IMG/VR virus record: IMGVR_UViG_3300037117_000082
Coordinates: 1 to 64,000 of that record
Origin: a virus
Direction: 5' to 3' (one strand)
DNA: 64,000 bases
Shown here: one piece after another, positions 53,348 through 61,421 of the stretch
How positions within the stretch are numbered: position 1 is the first letter of the stretch
Layout of the letters: every line of letters begins with the position of its first letter
Made by a program: the position numbers and the translations under genes
The notes under the pieces: model-generated
Databases searched by the model: none
What the model was told of the DNA's origin: nothing
The model's input: the letters and a program-made list of their open reading frames with translations, nothing else

Positions 53348-53680
53348 ATGAGCCTCACGGAGCACGCCAGGCGCGAACTAGAGCTATGCGGCCAGTACGC
53401 CGAGGATCCCGCCTACTCGGAGTCCATCATCAAGGCCGTCGAGGCGTTCGCGTCCTACGGCCACTCGGGCGGTTCGGCCATGTGCGCCCGCGAGCAGCTT
53501 CATGCCCTGCTTGCCTTCCAGGCGCTGTCTCCGCTGACCGACGATCCTGCCGAGTGGGTAGATCAGTCCGAGGTCAGCGGAAGCCCGATGTGGCAGAACA
53601 AGCGTGACCCGGCCGTGTTCAGCACGGACGGCGACAAGACGTGGTACTCGCTGGATGACAGGCAGCCCGAGTCGGCCTAG
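53348..53680 (+). CDS. Unknown 110-residue protein
   Basis: MSLTEHARRELELCGQYAED..., helical first half (SIIKAVEAFASYGHSGGSAMCAREQLHALLAFQALSPL), then a beta part (PAVFSTDGDKTWYSL). The start is set by TACGGT 6 bases upstream; the open frame before it crosses the hairpin region. Probably leaderless. No family. Confidence 0.6.
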   Translation: MSLTEHARRELELCGQYAEDPAYSESIIKAVEAFASYGHSGGSAMCAREQLHALLAFQALSPLTDDPAEWVDQSEVSGSPMWQNKRDPAVFSTDGDKTWYSLDDRQPESA

Positions 53681-53729
53681 CCGCTTCCATGCCCCGCGTG
53701 TCCGCTACCGCCAGTTGCCGCGTGAACGC

Positions 53730-53800
53730 AGACCGCTAGAAATTTAATTAGCCCGGCTGTACGGTGCTAAGTGACGCTAATCACTGAACCACCAGTACGC
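53730..53800. promoter_or_regulatory. AT-rich patch and small inverted repeat upstream of 53861
   Basis: AAATTTAATTAG is strikingly AT-rich for this genome, and shortly after it AGTGA-6-TCACT is a short inverted repeat with a further TCACT nearby. Probably the promoter and operator of the operon 53861-54588. Too weak for a more exact call. Confidence 0.35.
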
Positions 53801-53860
53801 CGGGCTTGGTCACTAATCGTAGCCCCGCCCGCGTGCTCACGGCAAGCGGGAGGGGCAGTC

Positions 53861-54100
53861 ATGAACGTAGATCGGCCGCGCTTACGGGATGACATCGACG
53901 GGGACGTGCGGGCGCTGGACGACCTGTCTTACCACTGGGGGCCGTTCTGGTCCTTCTCCGTCAGGTACGGCCGCGAGGGCCCCGTCTGGAAAGCCACCCC
54001 CGCAGACGACAGCACGCCCATGACGGCAGTCAGCGCGGAACTCCTGCGGTCCATGCTGAGAGGGTCCGCGGAAAGGAACAGGGCGCCCCGTCATGGCTGA
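53861..54100 (+). CDS. Unknown 79-residue protein
   Basis: MNVDRPRLRDDIDGDVRALD...; YHWGPFWSFSVRYGREGPVWKATP is aromatic and beta-prone. GGAGGGG lies before the ATG. Similar to short Streptomyces proteins of unknown role. Confidence 0.55.
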   Translation: MNVDRPRLRDDIDGDVRALDDLSYHWGPFWSFSVRYGREGPVWKATPADDSTPMTAVSAELLRSMLRGSAERNRAPRHG

Positions 54101-54353
54101 GTGGCTGATGGACCGCCTAGCCGCGCTGTATGGCGCCGAGTACGACCTGATCGCCACCGCTGCCGGGCTCGCCGCGGTACCTCACGAGACGGGCCGGGAG
54201 ACGCTGAGAGCGCATTCCCCTCTGGTGCTGGCCGTGCTGCTCGGGCAGGCCGCAGCCGGGAAGGCGCACGGCGAGCCCGCGCTGGAGCGCTGCCACCGGG
54301 CGCACGGGCGCGTACAGGGCGCGCATGCGGCGAGAGAGGCGCGCCGTGGCTGA
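54093..54353 (+). CDS. Unknown 86-residue helical protein
   Basis: MAEWLMDRLAALYGAEYDLI..., helical, with an Arg/His-rich C terminus. Overlaps the preceding gene by 8 bases. No domain recognised. Confidence 0.5.
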   Translation: MAEWLMDRLAALYGAEYDLIATAAGLAAVPHETGRETLRAHSPLVLAVLLGQAAAGKAHGEPALERCHRAHGRVQGAHAAREARRG

Positions 54354-54588
54354 GCGGCTCGAATCCACGAGCGACACCTGCGACCGGCTCGGCGGGGCTC
54401 ACGATCACTGGAGTTTCTGGTTCGCCGGCGAGTTCTACGCTGCACGGACTGGCGACCTGACGCCAGGCGAGCACCGGCACGGGGTGATGGCCCCGCTGTC
54501 GGCCGCGGACCCGGACGAGCTGTCCGCGATGGTCACGGCGCAGGACGAGCCTGCCGCGGATGCCGAGCAGTTCGCCTGGGAAACCTAG
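54346..54588 (+). CDS. Unknown 80-residue protein
   Basis: From GTG 54346 (VAERLESTSDTCDRLGG), overlapping the previous stop by 8 bases; an ATG seven codons earlier is the alternative. HDHWSFWFAGEFYAARTGDL is aromatic, resembling the protein at 53861. Ends at a strong terminator. Confidence 0.5.
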   Translation: MAERLESTSDTCDRLGGAHDHWSFWFAGEFYAARTGDLTPGEHRHGVMAPLSAADPDELSAMVTAQDEPAADAEQFAWET

Positions 54589-54638
54589 AGACCGGCTGCG
54601 GCGGCCGGGTTCCCCCCGTACCCGGCTGCCGCAGTCTC
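54588..54638 (+). terminator. Strong terminator after 54588
   Basis: AGAGAC..GCTGCGGC-g-GCCGGGT pairs with ACCCGGC-t-GCCGCAG..GTCTCT around a nine-base loop, more than 18 pairs in all. It overlaps the stop codon of the preceding gene. No T-tract. Confidence 0.6.
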
Positions 54639-54862
54639 TAAGTGATCACGGCGGGCGCGCAAGGCATCGGCCAACTTCGACCCCCGAAGAAACCGGCCAG
54701 CTTATTAAGGGTTGCGTGGCCCGCCGTGATCTCCCCTCCTGCTTGTCACACCGGGAGCGTAGCGTTGTTCCTGTGGCTCTTGCATGTTTGCTCTCCGTAG
54801 CAGGGCCGTTACGGTAAGTTAGGTTCCCTGTCAAGGAGACACGCGGGGGAAGGGTACGGAAG

Positions 54863-55072
54863 ATGCGCTTGCGGCCACGGGGGAAGATGGCATTGATCGC
54901 CGCACTGTCGGCCGATCTGGCGGCGAGCCGTGAGCGCGAGGGCAAACTCACCGAGAGGCTTGCGTGGTACCGCGTGGCAGTCGAGGGCGGCACGACGCCA
55001 CTGCGGCTGCTGGAAGGCGGGGCGGTTCAGGCGCCCCTGCGCTCCCCGTTACGGGTGGCGCGCATCCCCTGA
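54863..55072 (+). CDS. Small coiled-coil protein
   Basis: 69 residues, MRLRPRGKMALIAALSADLA..., with a helix to about residue 40 (DLAASREREGKLTERLAWYRVAVEGG). Its last 15 codons overlap the end of the convergent repressor gene. Upstream bases 54639-54862 hold a promoter-like region but no gene. Function unknown. Confidence 0.5.
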   Translation: MRLRPRGKMALIAALSADLAASREREGKLTERLAWYRVAVEGGTTPLRLLEGGAVQAPLRSPLRVARIP

Positions 55073-55380
55073 ATGACGGCGATCACGACCCGGCGTTCCT
55101 CGTCGTCTAGCTCGGGCAACTCGGTCGCGACCTCGCGTGGCTCCCGGATCACGGGCTCGGCGCCGGCCAGGACGCGCCGCGCCGAGTCAGGTTCCCAGCC
55201 GAGCGCGAGTTCGACATCCGCGAGCGTGACCGCGCCGACAGGGCGACCGGTCTCCAGCTTGCCGAGCGTCCGCGCCGTCACCCCTGACACGGCGGCCAGG
55301 GCCTTGCGGTCCCGGTAGCCGAGCTTCACCCTGCGCGCTATCACGTAGCTGGCAAGGCGTCCCCAGTCCTCAAGAGGCAT
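55027..55380 (-). CDS. XRE-type repressor (CI-like arm of the switch)
   Basis: 117 residues. YVIARRVKLGYRDRKALAAVSGVTARTLGKLETGRPVGAVTLADVELALGWEPDSARRVLAG is an XRE helix-turn-helix. The C terminus is acidic and helical (LPELDDEERRVVIAVIQGM), perhaps for dimerisation. It is divergent from another XRE gene at 55523 across 142 bases, the layout of a phage immunity region. Which of the two keeps lysogeny is inferred. Confidence 0.75.
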   Translation of the reverse strand: MPLEDWGRLASYVIARRVKLGYRDRKALAAVSGVTARTLGKLETGRPVGAVTLADVELALGWEPDSARRVLAGAEPVIREPREVATELPELDDEERRVVIAVIQGMRATRNGERRGA

Positions 55381-55522
55381 GACGCCACTATGCCGGAAGG
55401 GTTCGGAAGAATCCAGCGTGTCCGCATAACTTACGCCCGCATCCGGTCACGCCACGGTCACCAAAGAGGAAACGGTGCGCGTTTAGTTTGACTTTGCTTC
55501 CACTTCGCTGCATCCTGATGAC
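55381..55522. promoter_or_regulatory. Divergent promoter region of the XRE pair
   Basis: 142 bases. For the rightward gene TTGACT (55488-55493), a 17-base spacer and CATCCT (55511-55516) end 6 bases before the ATG, so the message is leaderless. The remaining sequence contains short partial repeats (CCGGAAGGGTTCGGAAG) but no clear operator palindrome by eye. Confidence 0.55.
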
Positions 55523-55780
55523 ATGGCAAACGGACGACCGCGCGGACCAGCAATCAAGGGCTCCGGCCTCCGCGAGCGCCGCGTTCAGCTCGGGCTCAGG
55601 AAGACCGAGCTGGCGGCGCGCTGCGGGGTCTCGGCCCGTTACATCGCGGACCTGGAAAAGGAGCGCTACTCCCCGAGTATCGAGGCACTGCACCGGCTCG
55701 CCGGCGTGCTTGAGATGCCCGTGACGAGCCTCATGCGTGACCCGGAAAGCGATCCGATCACGGCCGGGAACGCCGCGTGA
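55523..55780 (+). CDS. XRE-family Cro-like regulator
   Basis: 85 residues. LRERRVQLGLRKTELAARCGVSARYIADLEKERYSPSIEALHRLAGVLEMPVTSLM is a complete XRE HTH domain with almost nothing else, as in Cro. It opens the rightward operon that contains the ERF recombinase. Probably competes with the divergent XRE protein for the intergenic operators. Confidence 0.8.
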   Translation: MANGRPRGPAIKGSGLRERRVQLGLRKTELAARCGVSARYIADLEKERYSPSIEALHRLAGVLEMPVTSLMRDPESDPITAGNAA

Positions 55781-55877
55781 CCAAGGAGAGCAACCGAGCC
55801 TGAGACGTGAACGGGGCGCCAGTGCTAGCTGACGCCCCGGAAAGAACCGCAGGACCACGATACATGAAGGGACCGCA

Positions 55878-56192
55878 ATGCGTACCAAAACCACCCTTGC
55901 CGCCGATGGGCGCGAGGCGAGCATCCTCAGCCCGAAGGCCGTACTGGGCCCGATCGTGCGCCTCTCCAAGCACCGCGCGTCCAAGCCGGGGCACCACCAC
56001 ATGGAGCGGTCGCAGCGGTCCGTCAGCGGCAACACGGCGCGGGCGCTCACCAGCGTGCGGCGTAGCACCGGCAAGAAGCGCGCAGGCCAGCGCGGGGCGC
56101 TCGGCGCGGTCCCGCAGCACAAGCGGCCGGCCGTCTACAAGACCGACGCCCGGCGCGCCCGTGAGGCAGCAGCAGACCGGCAGGCGTCATGA
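55878..56192 (+). CDS. Highly basic small protein
   Basis: 104 residues, rich in Arg, Lys and His (LSKHRASKPGHHHMERSQRSVSGNTARALTSVRRSTGKKR). It may bind nucleic acid without a fold I can name. GAAGGGACCGCA precedes the ATG. The overlapping frame at 55807 is shadow-like. Confidence 0.55.
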   Translation: MRTKTTLAADGREASILSPKAVLGPIVRLSKHRASKPGHHHMERSQRSVSGNTARALTSVRRSTGKKRAGQRGALGAVPQHKRPAVYKTDARRAREAAADRQAS

Positions 56193-56425
56193 CCTCCCTT
56201 ACCGGGAGCGGCACCGTCACCCTGGCCATGCCCCAGCCGGTAGCGATCGGGTTCTACTGCCCGGCCTGTGGTGCCTGCGGATCGAGTGAGACCCACCGCG
56301 TCGACTGCCCGCGCCGCCCGCGCGGCTACTGCGGCTGCTGGCAGGTCACCGGCAGGCAGCCTGCTAACGGGGTCCACTGCTACATCTGCGACCGGCCTGC
56401 TGATCCTGCGCAGGTAGCGGCGTGA
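56189..56425 (+). CDS. 78-residue double zinc protein
   Basis: FYCPACGACGSSETHRVDCPRRPRGYCGCW and VHCYICDRPAD suggest two metal sites. ATGA and GTGA overlaps on either side. Function unknown. Confidence 0.6.
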   Translation: MTSLTGSGTVTLAMPQPVAIGFYCPACGACGSSETHRVDCPRRPRGYCGCWQVTGRQPANGVHCYICDRPADPAQVAA

Positions 56426-56706
56426 GCGCCGCAGCGATGGAGGCCGAGGCTGGCCGCCGGGTGGATGACCTGATCGCCTTCGAGGCTGACTACCGCTCCC
56501 GGATGCGCGCCTACCTGCAAGGACTGCTGCGCGACCTGGACAGGCGCGGCGAGTTGGCAGGCGATAAATGCGCCGATCCGGTCACGGTCAGCCGCGATGA
56601 CTTGCGTACGTTCTTCACGGCTCTGGGCGGTAGCCAGTTCCTGCGCCTCGGCTGTGCGGCCGGGCAGGCAGAGCAGCGGTTGCGGGCCGCTGGCGGTGCG
56701 TCATGA
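56422..56706 (+). CDS. Unknown 94-residue helical protein
   Basis: From GTG; VDDLIAFEADYRSRMRAYLQGLLRDLDRRG is a long helix typical of small phage proteins. A TAQV-like tail (LRLGCAAGQAEQRLRAAG) follows. No family. Coupled by ATGA. Confidence 0.55.
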   Translation: MSAAAMEAEAGRRVDDLIAFEADYRSRMRAYLQGLLRDLDRRGELAGDKCADPVTVSRDDLRTFFTALGGSQFLRLGCAAGQAEQRLRAAGGAS

Positions 56707-56903
56707 CCGCCGCAGGGATGGCCGGCACTCTCGCCGCTATCGCGGAGCGGGACCTCATCACCGGGGACCAGGCAGCCCGCAACCGCATCGCCGATGGATA
56801 CGAGCGGCTCGCGGCGGCCATCCGGCACAGGGCAGACGTCGAGGACCGCATACGCGCCCGGCTGCTGCCGCAACTGACTTTCACCAACAGGGGGACGACA
56901 TGA
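56703..56903 (+). CDS. Unknown 66-residue helical protein
   Basis: MTAAGMAGTLAAIAERDLIT..., two helices (DQAARNRIADGYERLAAAIRHRADVEDRIRARLL). Coupled on both sides. May be a partner of the recombination genes downstream; unproven. Confidence 0.55.
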   Translation: MTAAGMAGTLAAIAERDLITGDQAARNRIADGYERLAAAIRHRADVEDRIRARLLPQLTFTNRGTT

Positions 56904-57613
56904 CCACGCCTACCAAGACCCGCAGGAAGCCCGCATCCAAGGCCACCGCAGCCGGCGCCGAGGCAGACACCATGCACGCAGAGGCGATGGCGGCACCACT
57001 GGGCCTGCCGCTGAGCCCGGACGCCCTGGCCGCGCTCGAGCGGGAATCACCCGGCGGCCCCATGACCATCATCGCCGCCGTCAGGGAGTCCTACGACGCC
57101 TGCAAGACCGTCACCAAAGGCGACTGCGAGGCCCTGCTCGAGCAGTGGCACGGGGAAGCACGGGAAGCCGTCTACGGGCCGCTGGCCGCATGGCTGGGAG
57201 CCGGGAAGCCCGATCACGTCCCGGCGCCGGCTGCCGGGATTGAGCGTGACGAGCCGCCGGCCCCGGAGGAATCGCAGCCTCGCCCGTACGCTCACCTGCC
57301 CCCCGATCCCTTCGATGCGTCTTTCGGCCCCCGCCGCGACGACGCGGTGCAGGCAGACGCCCTGGCATCCCTGGACCGCTGGTCTAAGGGCGGCACGAGC
57401 CAGTTCCCCGCCATCACGGACGAGCCCGCAGGAGAGCCGGAAGCCGCTGAGCCGGCCCTGTCCCCTCCCGCAGCGCCACCTGCTGCCGTAGATGCCGCAG
57501 AGGACTGGGACGCGCTCAAGGCACTCGGCGACGCGATCCCTGACGATGACGCTCCGCACACGGAAACGATGACCGTGATCATCGACCGCGCGGACGGGGA
57601 TGAGGCGGCATGA
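56900..57613 (+). CDS. Unknown 237-residue protein upstream of ERF
   Basis: The basic start (MTTPTKTRRKPASKAT) is followed by a helical region (TIIAAVRESYDACKTVTKGDCEALLEQWHGEAREAV) and a long acidic Pro/Glu-rich tail. The disordered acidic end resembles recombination mediators or inhibitors in shape only. The longer frame upstream shadows other genes, so the ATG at 56900 is used. Confidence 0.55.
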   Translation: MTTPTKTRRKPASKATAAGAEADTMHAEAMAAPLGLPLSPDALAALERESPGGPMTIIAAVRESYDACKTVTKGDCEALLEQWHGEAREAVYGPLAAWLGAGKPDHVPAPAAGIERDEPPAPEESQPRPYAHLPPDPFDASFGPRRDDAVQADALASLDRWSKGGTSQFPAITDEPAGEPEAAEPALSPPAAPPAAVDAAEDWDALKALGDAIPDDDAPHTETMTVIIDRADGDEAA

Positions 57614-57945
57614 CTCTCGCAACCATCACGCCGCTGCCCGTCGCAGAGCAGACGACCGCGGATCTGCTGGACGACGCTGCAGGGCGCCTGGCGCCCCTGT
57701 TCGAGATCGCAAGGTATGCCTGCCCGGCACTCACCGAGGACGAGCTGGCGCTGGCCTGGGAAGACCTGTGCGAAGCCGTGCGGGTCCGGGACGGGCTGGC
57801 CAGCGGCTACATCACCTGGGCTGAAGTTCAGCCCGACCTGACCTGCTCCGGCAGGCAAGAGGAAGCACTCCAGATGGCGTGCGCCGAGGCCGACGAGGCC
57901 CGCGACCGCCTCCAGCACGGCTACATCCGGGGGGATGCACGATGA
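57610..57945 (+). CDS. Unknown 111-residue acidic protein
   Basis: MTLATITPLPVAEQTTADLL..., alpha-helical, acidic (FEIARYACPALTEDELALAWEDLCEAVRVRDGL). It sits directly before the ERF gene with an ATGA overlap. No family. Confidence 0.55.
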   Translation: MTLATITPLPVAEQTTADLLDDAAGRLAPLFEIARYACPALTEDELALAWEDLCEAVRVRDGLASGYITWAEVQPDLTCSGRQEEALQMACAEADEARDRLQHGYIRGDAR

Positions 57946-58931
57946 CCGAGACGACTATCACCGAGGCAACGCCGGCCGACTACGACCCGCCGACGCCGAA
58001 GCTGAACGCGGCACTGGCGAAGGTGCAGGCCGAGATGCCGTCCGTGGCCAAGGACAACCTGGCCAGCATTCCCGGCAAGGACGGGAAGACCGGCTACAAG
58101 TACGGCTACGCGGACCTGGCCGACTGCAGCAAGGCGATCCTGCCGCTGCTGGGCAGGCACGGGCTGTCGTTCCGCGCCAAGCCGACGCTGCGCCCGGACG
58201 GCAAGTTCGTCCTGGCCTACGCGCTCAAGCACGAGTCCGGGGAGCAGGACTGCGGGGAGTACCCGCTGCACCTGAACTCGACCCCGCAGGCACTCGGCGG
58301 GGAGATCACCTACGCCCGCCGGTACAGCCTGTGCGCCATCACGGGGCTGGCGCCCGGCGGCGATGACGACGACGCGGCATCGGCTCAGGTGGAGGCGCAG
58401 CACCGCGGCTCCGGGTACGGCCGGGCCGACGACTCGTGGCGTGACCAGCCGCCGGTAAACCGCGCGCAGCCGCCAGCGAACGGTAATGGCCACGCGCCGG
58501 CTCATGCACCCGCGCAGGAGGCTCAGCCCGAGGCGCCCGACGCGGCCACGATCGCCGAGTGGGGCGCGCTGATCGACACCATCACCTGCCAGGAGGACGC
58601 GGACAAGGCTGACGCGGAGCTGAAGGAGATCTTCAAGCAGGACAAGATCACCTCCGCGACCGCCAACGCGATCCGCATGGCCATCCGGGCAAAGACAGCC
58701 TCCCTCGGCAGCCGTGAGGCAGTCCGCCAGCCAGATGAGCAGGTGCTCGCCCTGGCCGCGCGGATCGAGGAAGCGCCGGACATCGCCACCCTGCGGTCCA
58801 TCAGCGACGCGGCGAAGGTGACCCGCAAGGCGAGTGCCTCCTACATGCGCGAGGGGAAGCCGGTCACGATCAGCCAGCGCATCGGCGCGCGGCGGGCCGA
58901 GCTTGAGGCCGCGATGGCCGGTGCGTCGTGA
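57942..58931 (+). CDS. erf: ERF-family single-strand annealing protein
   Basis: 329 residues. LNAALAKVQAEMPSVAKDN..GYKYGYADLADCSKAILPLLGRHGLSFRAKPT..LNSTPQALGGEITYARRYSLCAITGLAPG is the ERF core (residues about 17-150), the annealing domain of phages such as P22. A Pro/Ala/Gln linker follows, then a C-terminal helical domain (IDTITCQEDADKADAELKEIFKQ). It anneals complementary strands in phage recombination and circularisation. Downstream HNH and RusA-like genes fit a recombination/replication operon. Confidence 0.9.
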   Translation: MTETTITEATPADYDPPTPKLNAALAKVQAEMPSVAKDNLASIPGKDGKTGYKYGYADLADCSKAILPLLGRHGLSFRAKPTLRPDGKFVLAYALKHESGEQDCGEYPLHLNSTPQALGGEITYARRYSLCAITGLAPGGDDDDAASAQVEAQHRGSGYGRADDSWRDQPPVNRAQPPANGNGHAPAHAPAQEAQPEAPDAATIAEWGALIDTITCQEDADKADAELKEIFKQDKITSATANAIRMAIRAKTASLGSREAVRQPDEQVLALAARIEEAPDIATLRSISDAAKVTRKASASYMREGKPVTISQRIGARRAELEAAMAGAS

Positions 58932-59236
58932 CCGTGGCAACCTTCCGGTCAGCGTGGACCGACCCGGAGTTCGTGCGGCTGGCGTCCTACCGCTCATGGT
59001 GGGACGCCGGGACGTCAACTCGCGGGCCGCTGGCTGACGGGGAGAACCCGTGGCTGACGGACGAGCACCCGGAAGTCACGACCGTGAACGCGGCACCGGT
59101 GCCCCGGCCAAGGCTGGCGCGGGCCGATGAGTACGCGAGCCAGCGGTGCAGCTGTACGCATATTGCTTACGCCGATGAGTACGACGGCGGCTTCTGCCGG
59201 TTCTGCAAGTGCTCGGAGCACGGGGCGGCGTCATGA
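58928..59236 (+). CDS. Unknown protein with Cys cluster
   Basis: 102 residues from GTG; ends CSCTHIAYADEYDGGFCRFCKCSEHG, a C-x-C..C-x2-C zinc site. N-terminal half hydrophilic. Coupled to ERF by GTGA and to the next gene by ATGA. Confidence 0.6.
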   Translation: MTVATFRSAWTDPEFVRLASYRSWWDAGTSTRGPLADGENPWLTDEHPEVTTVNAAPVPRPRLARADEYASQRCSCTHIAYADEYDGGFCRFCKCSEHGAAS

Positions 59237-59481
59237 GCCTCTACTCAGTGCGCCCGTGCAGCACGAGGACCGACCCGGCACCGGGCGTGCAGCTGATGCG
59301 CCAGGGGCAGAACCTGAACCGGCTGAGTCCCGCCGAGGCGCGCGAGCTAGGCGCCGAACTGATCCTCGCCGCCGGCGCGAGCGAGGCACAGTGGCCCGCA
59401 TCCGAAGCCGAAGCCGAGGAAGACGAGGACACGGCCATGCTCGGCGCGGGCTGGTCCGACATGTACGGGTCACCGGGATGA
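59233..59481 (+). CDS. Small protein, paralogue of 48255-48458
   Basis: 82 residues; VRPCSTRTDPAPGVQLMRQG and NRLSPAEARELGAELILAAG match the earlier protein closely. An acidic tail (EAEAEEDEDTAMLG) is added. The duplicated gene suggests that the two right-hand blocks share ancestry or recombined. Confidence 0.6.
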   Translation: MSLYSVRPCSTRTDPAPGVQLMRQGQNLNRLSPAEARELGAELILAAGASEAQWPASEAEAEEDEDTAMLGAGWSDMYGSPG

Positions 59482-59837
59482 CCGCCGGCAGCGACGTCCT
59501 GAACCCGGTGGACGTGGAGAACCACATCCAGTCCTGCTCCAACCGGATCGCCGAGGGCGTTCGCGTGGTCACGCAGGCCGAGCGCGAGGCCAGGGCAAAG
59601 CGCCGCGCGTTCGACCTGGCCTTCGCTCACGCCTACAAGCGCGCGGAAGGCCCGGCGCACGAGCGGAAGTACAGCGCCGAGATCGAGGCCATGCCGCACC
59701 GTGAGGCAGCCGACATCGCGGAGATCGCGTTCAGGCACGCGGAGCGGACGGCCAAGGCGCTGGAGAAGGAACTGTTCGCCTGGCAGAGCATTAATTCCAA
59801 TATCAGGGCCATGTACGGCGCGGCGGGTGTCCGGTGA
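59478..59837 (+). CDS. Unknown 119-residue helical protein
   Basis: MTAGSDVLNPVDVENHIQSC...; long helices (RVVTQAEREARAKRRAFDLAFAHAYKRAEGPAHERKYSAEIEAM) suggest a coiled-coil or DUF-type recombination accessory protein. The ATG at 59478 gives the expected ATGA overlap. Confidence 0.6.
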   Translation: MTAGSDVLNPVDVENHIQSCSNRIAEGVRVVTQAEREARAKRRAFDLAFAHAYKRAEGPAHERKYSAEIEAMPHREAADIAEIAFRHAERTAKALEKELFAWQSINSNIRAMYGAAGVR

Positions 59838-60322
59838 ACCGCGGCGGACCCCTGCGCGCATGCGGACGCCGCTGGCCAGCCGAGGAAGCCGCCCGCCACT
59901 CCAAGCGGGGACTCACCGAGGGTGCCGTTGTCATCCCCTGCTCTACGGGATGCGGGGGCTTTCACGTAGGGGTGCCGAAGGTAAAAGCGGCACCAGCGAG
60001 AAAGGCCGTGCGCAAGCCGCTGGAAACCCGGACACGGCTGCGGCCACGCAGCGCCAAGACGGCAGCCCGCTACGTGACGCGCCGCCAGATCGTCGCCGAG
60101 ATGTTCGCTGAGCCGTCCATCTGCGAAGTGCCGTGGTGCACAGACATTGCCACCGACCCGCATGAGCCGCTGACCCGTGCGCGAGGCGGCGACATCCTCA
60201 ACCGCGACGGCATCCGCAAGGTTTGCAACCCGCACAACGTGATGTTCAGCGCGGATGAGCAGCTGTGGATGTACGAGCTTGGCTTCTTGATCCACTCATG
60301 GGCCCGGGGCGGTGCAGCATGA
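59834..60322 (+). CDS. HNH-like nuclease
   Basis: 162 residues from GTG. The C-terminal half reads ICEVPWCTDIATDPHEPLTRARGGDILNRDGIRKVCNPHNVMF, an HNH/treble-clef pattern (C..C, D-x-H-E, N, C..H-N). The N-terminal half has CSTGCGGFHVG and a basic linker. Probably the phage-type HNH that trims recombination intermediates or cuts DNA; homing is also possible. Confidence 0.7.
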   Translation: MNRGGPLRACGRRWPAEEAARHSKRGLTEGAVVIPCSTGCGGFHVGVPKVKAAPARKAVRKPLETRTRLRPRSAKTAARYVTRRQIVAEMFAEPSICEVPWCTDIATDPHEPLTRARGGDILNRDGIRKVCNPHNVMFSADEQLWMYELGFLIHSWARGGAA

Positions 60323-61140
60323 CTGAGTGCTCGGTAGATGGCTGCACGAAATCCGCTCGGAGCAGCAAAACCGCTTACTGCGAAATGCATTATTACCGGC
60401 TTCGGAGAACCGGCACTCTCGAAATTATTACTAAGCCTCAGCGCCCGCCTGGCACTTGCACAGTTGACGGCTGCACCAAGCCTCGGTGCAGCCTCGGCTA
60501 CTGCCAGATGCATTACTCGCGGATGCGCAGGAACGGATCGGTGGAGCAGACAAGGCCGTGGAGTCCGACGACCGGCCAGTGCCCGGTTGAAGGATGCGAG
60601 AAACCGCAGAACTACAACGGCATGTGCAAACTGCATGCATCCAGAGTCGCCCGGCACGGTGATCCGTTCGCGTACACGTCGCACAGGGAGCGCAACTTGG
60701 CACGCGGTGAGGCGAACCCGAACTGGACTGGCAGCAATGCCACGTATTCCGCTATCCATCAGCGGCTACCCCGCGTAAAGGGTCGCGCAGCAGATCATCC
60801 GTGCGCAGAGTGCGGCGGGAATGCGAAGCAGTGGTCATACGATCACGCCGACCCGGACGAGCGCACATCAGAGTTCGGTCCCTACTCCACCGATCTTGAC
60901 CGCTACATTCCGCGCTGCGTCCCCTGTCACAAGACGCTTGACCTAGAGGTCAACCCGCCGAAGCGCTCGCCGGTTGATCTTGATGAGGTACGGCGCTTGC
61001 ACGCCGCCGGCGTCCGGGTGGCTGCCATGGCACGCCAGCTCGGCGTCGGCCGGGAGCGAGTCAACTACGCACTGACCGAGCTTGGGCTACCCCGGTTCGG
61101 TCCCGGCAGCCCTGGCAAGAATCTGGCGGTGTCCGCATGA
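60319..61140 (+). CDS. HNH endonuclease-like protein with three zinc repeats
   Basis: 273 residues. Three copies of C-x-V-x-G-C-x-K..C-x-x-H-Y/A-x-R-x-R-x-G (about residues 3-31, 46-72, 84-110), then an HNH-type domain HPCAECGGNAKQWSYDHADPDERTSE..RCVPCHKTLD, and a C-terminal HTH (DEVRRLHAAGVRVAAMARQLGVGRERVNYAL). The first 300 bases are visibly richer in A/T than neighbours (for example GAAATTATTACTAAG), which suggests recent transfer as a homing endonuclease. Start at 60319 by ATGA overlap. Confidence 0.75.
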   Translation: MTECSVDGCTKSARSSKTAYCEMHYYRLRRTGTLEIITKPQRPPGTCTVDGCTKPRCSLGYCQMHYSRMRRNGSVEQTRPWSPTTGQCPVEGCEKPQNYNGMCKLHASRVARHGDPFAYTSHRERNLARGEANPNWTGSNATYSAIHQRLPRVKGRAADHPCAECGGNAKQWSYDHADPDERTSEFGPYSTDLDRYIPRCVPCHKTLDLEVNPPKRSPVDLDEVRRLHAAGVRVAAMARQLGVGRERVNYALTELGLPRFGPGSPGKNLAVSA

Positions 61141-61421
61141 TCCACGCCGGCGGCACCTTCATCGCCATCCTCACCGTAGCCGTCGCCTTCTGGGTGGTCC
61201 CGTACGGCTGGCGGGCCATCGAGTACCTGACCCGCCGCACCCCGTCCCGGTTCCTGGCCCCGGACGACGAGATGGCGCTGCGGATAGCACTGTCACGGCA
61301 CCCGGCAGGGCAGGGAATGGACGCACGGGACGCGGCGTGGTGGGCCGAGCTGGATGCGCTGGCAGCCTGGGCGGACTGGGACCGGCTGACGGCCGATAGC
61401 GCCGATGAGGACCCCCCGTGA
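61137..61421 (+). CDS. Single-pass membrane protein
   Basis: 94 residues; an N-terminal hydrophobic helix (TFIAILTVAVAFWVVPYGW), then an acidic helical domain (DARDAAWWAELDALAAWADWDRL). Overlapping neighbours. Function unknown. Confidence 0.55.
   Translation: MIHAGGTFIAILTVAVAFWVVPYGWRAIEYLTRRTPSRFLAPDDEMALRIALSRHPAGQGMDARDAAWWAELDALAAWADWDRLTADSADEDPP

Noticed and set aside
57921-59018. A 365-codon frame antisense to the ERF gene
   Set aside because: Arg-rich shadow frame; the opposite strand carries a full ERF core and the usual gene overlaps.
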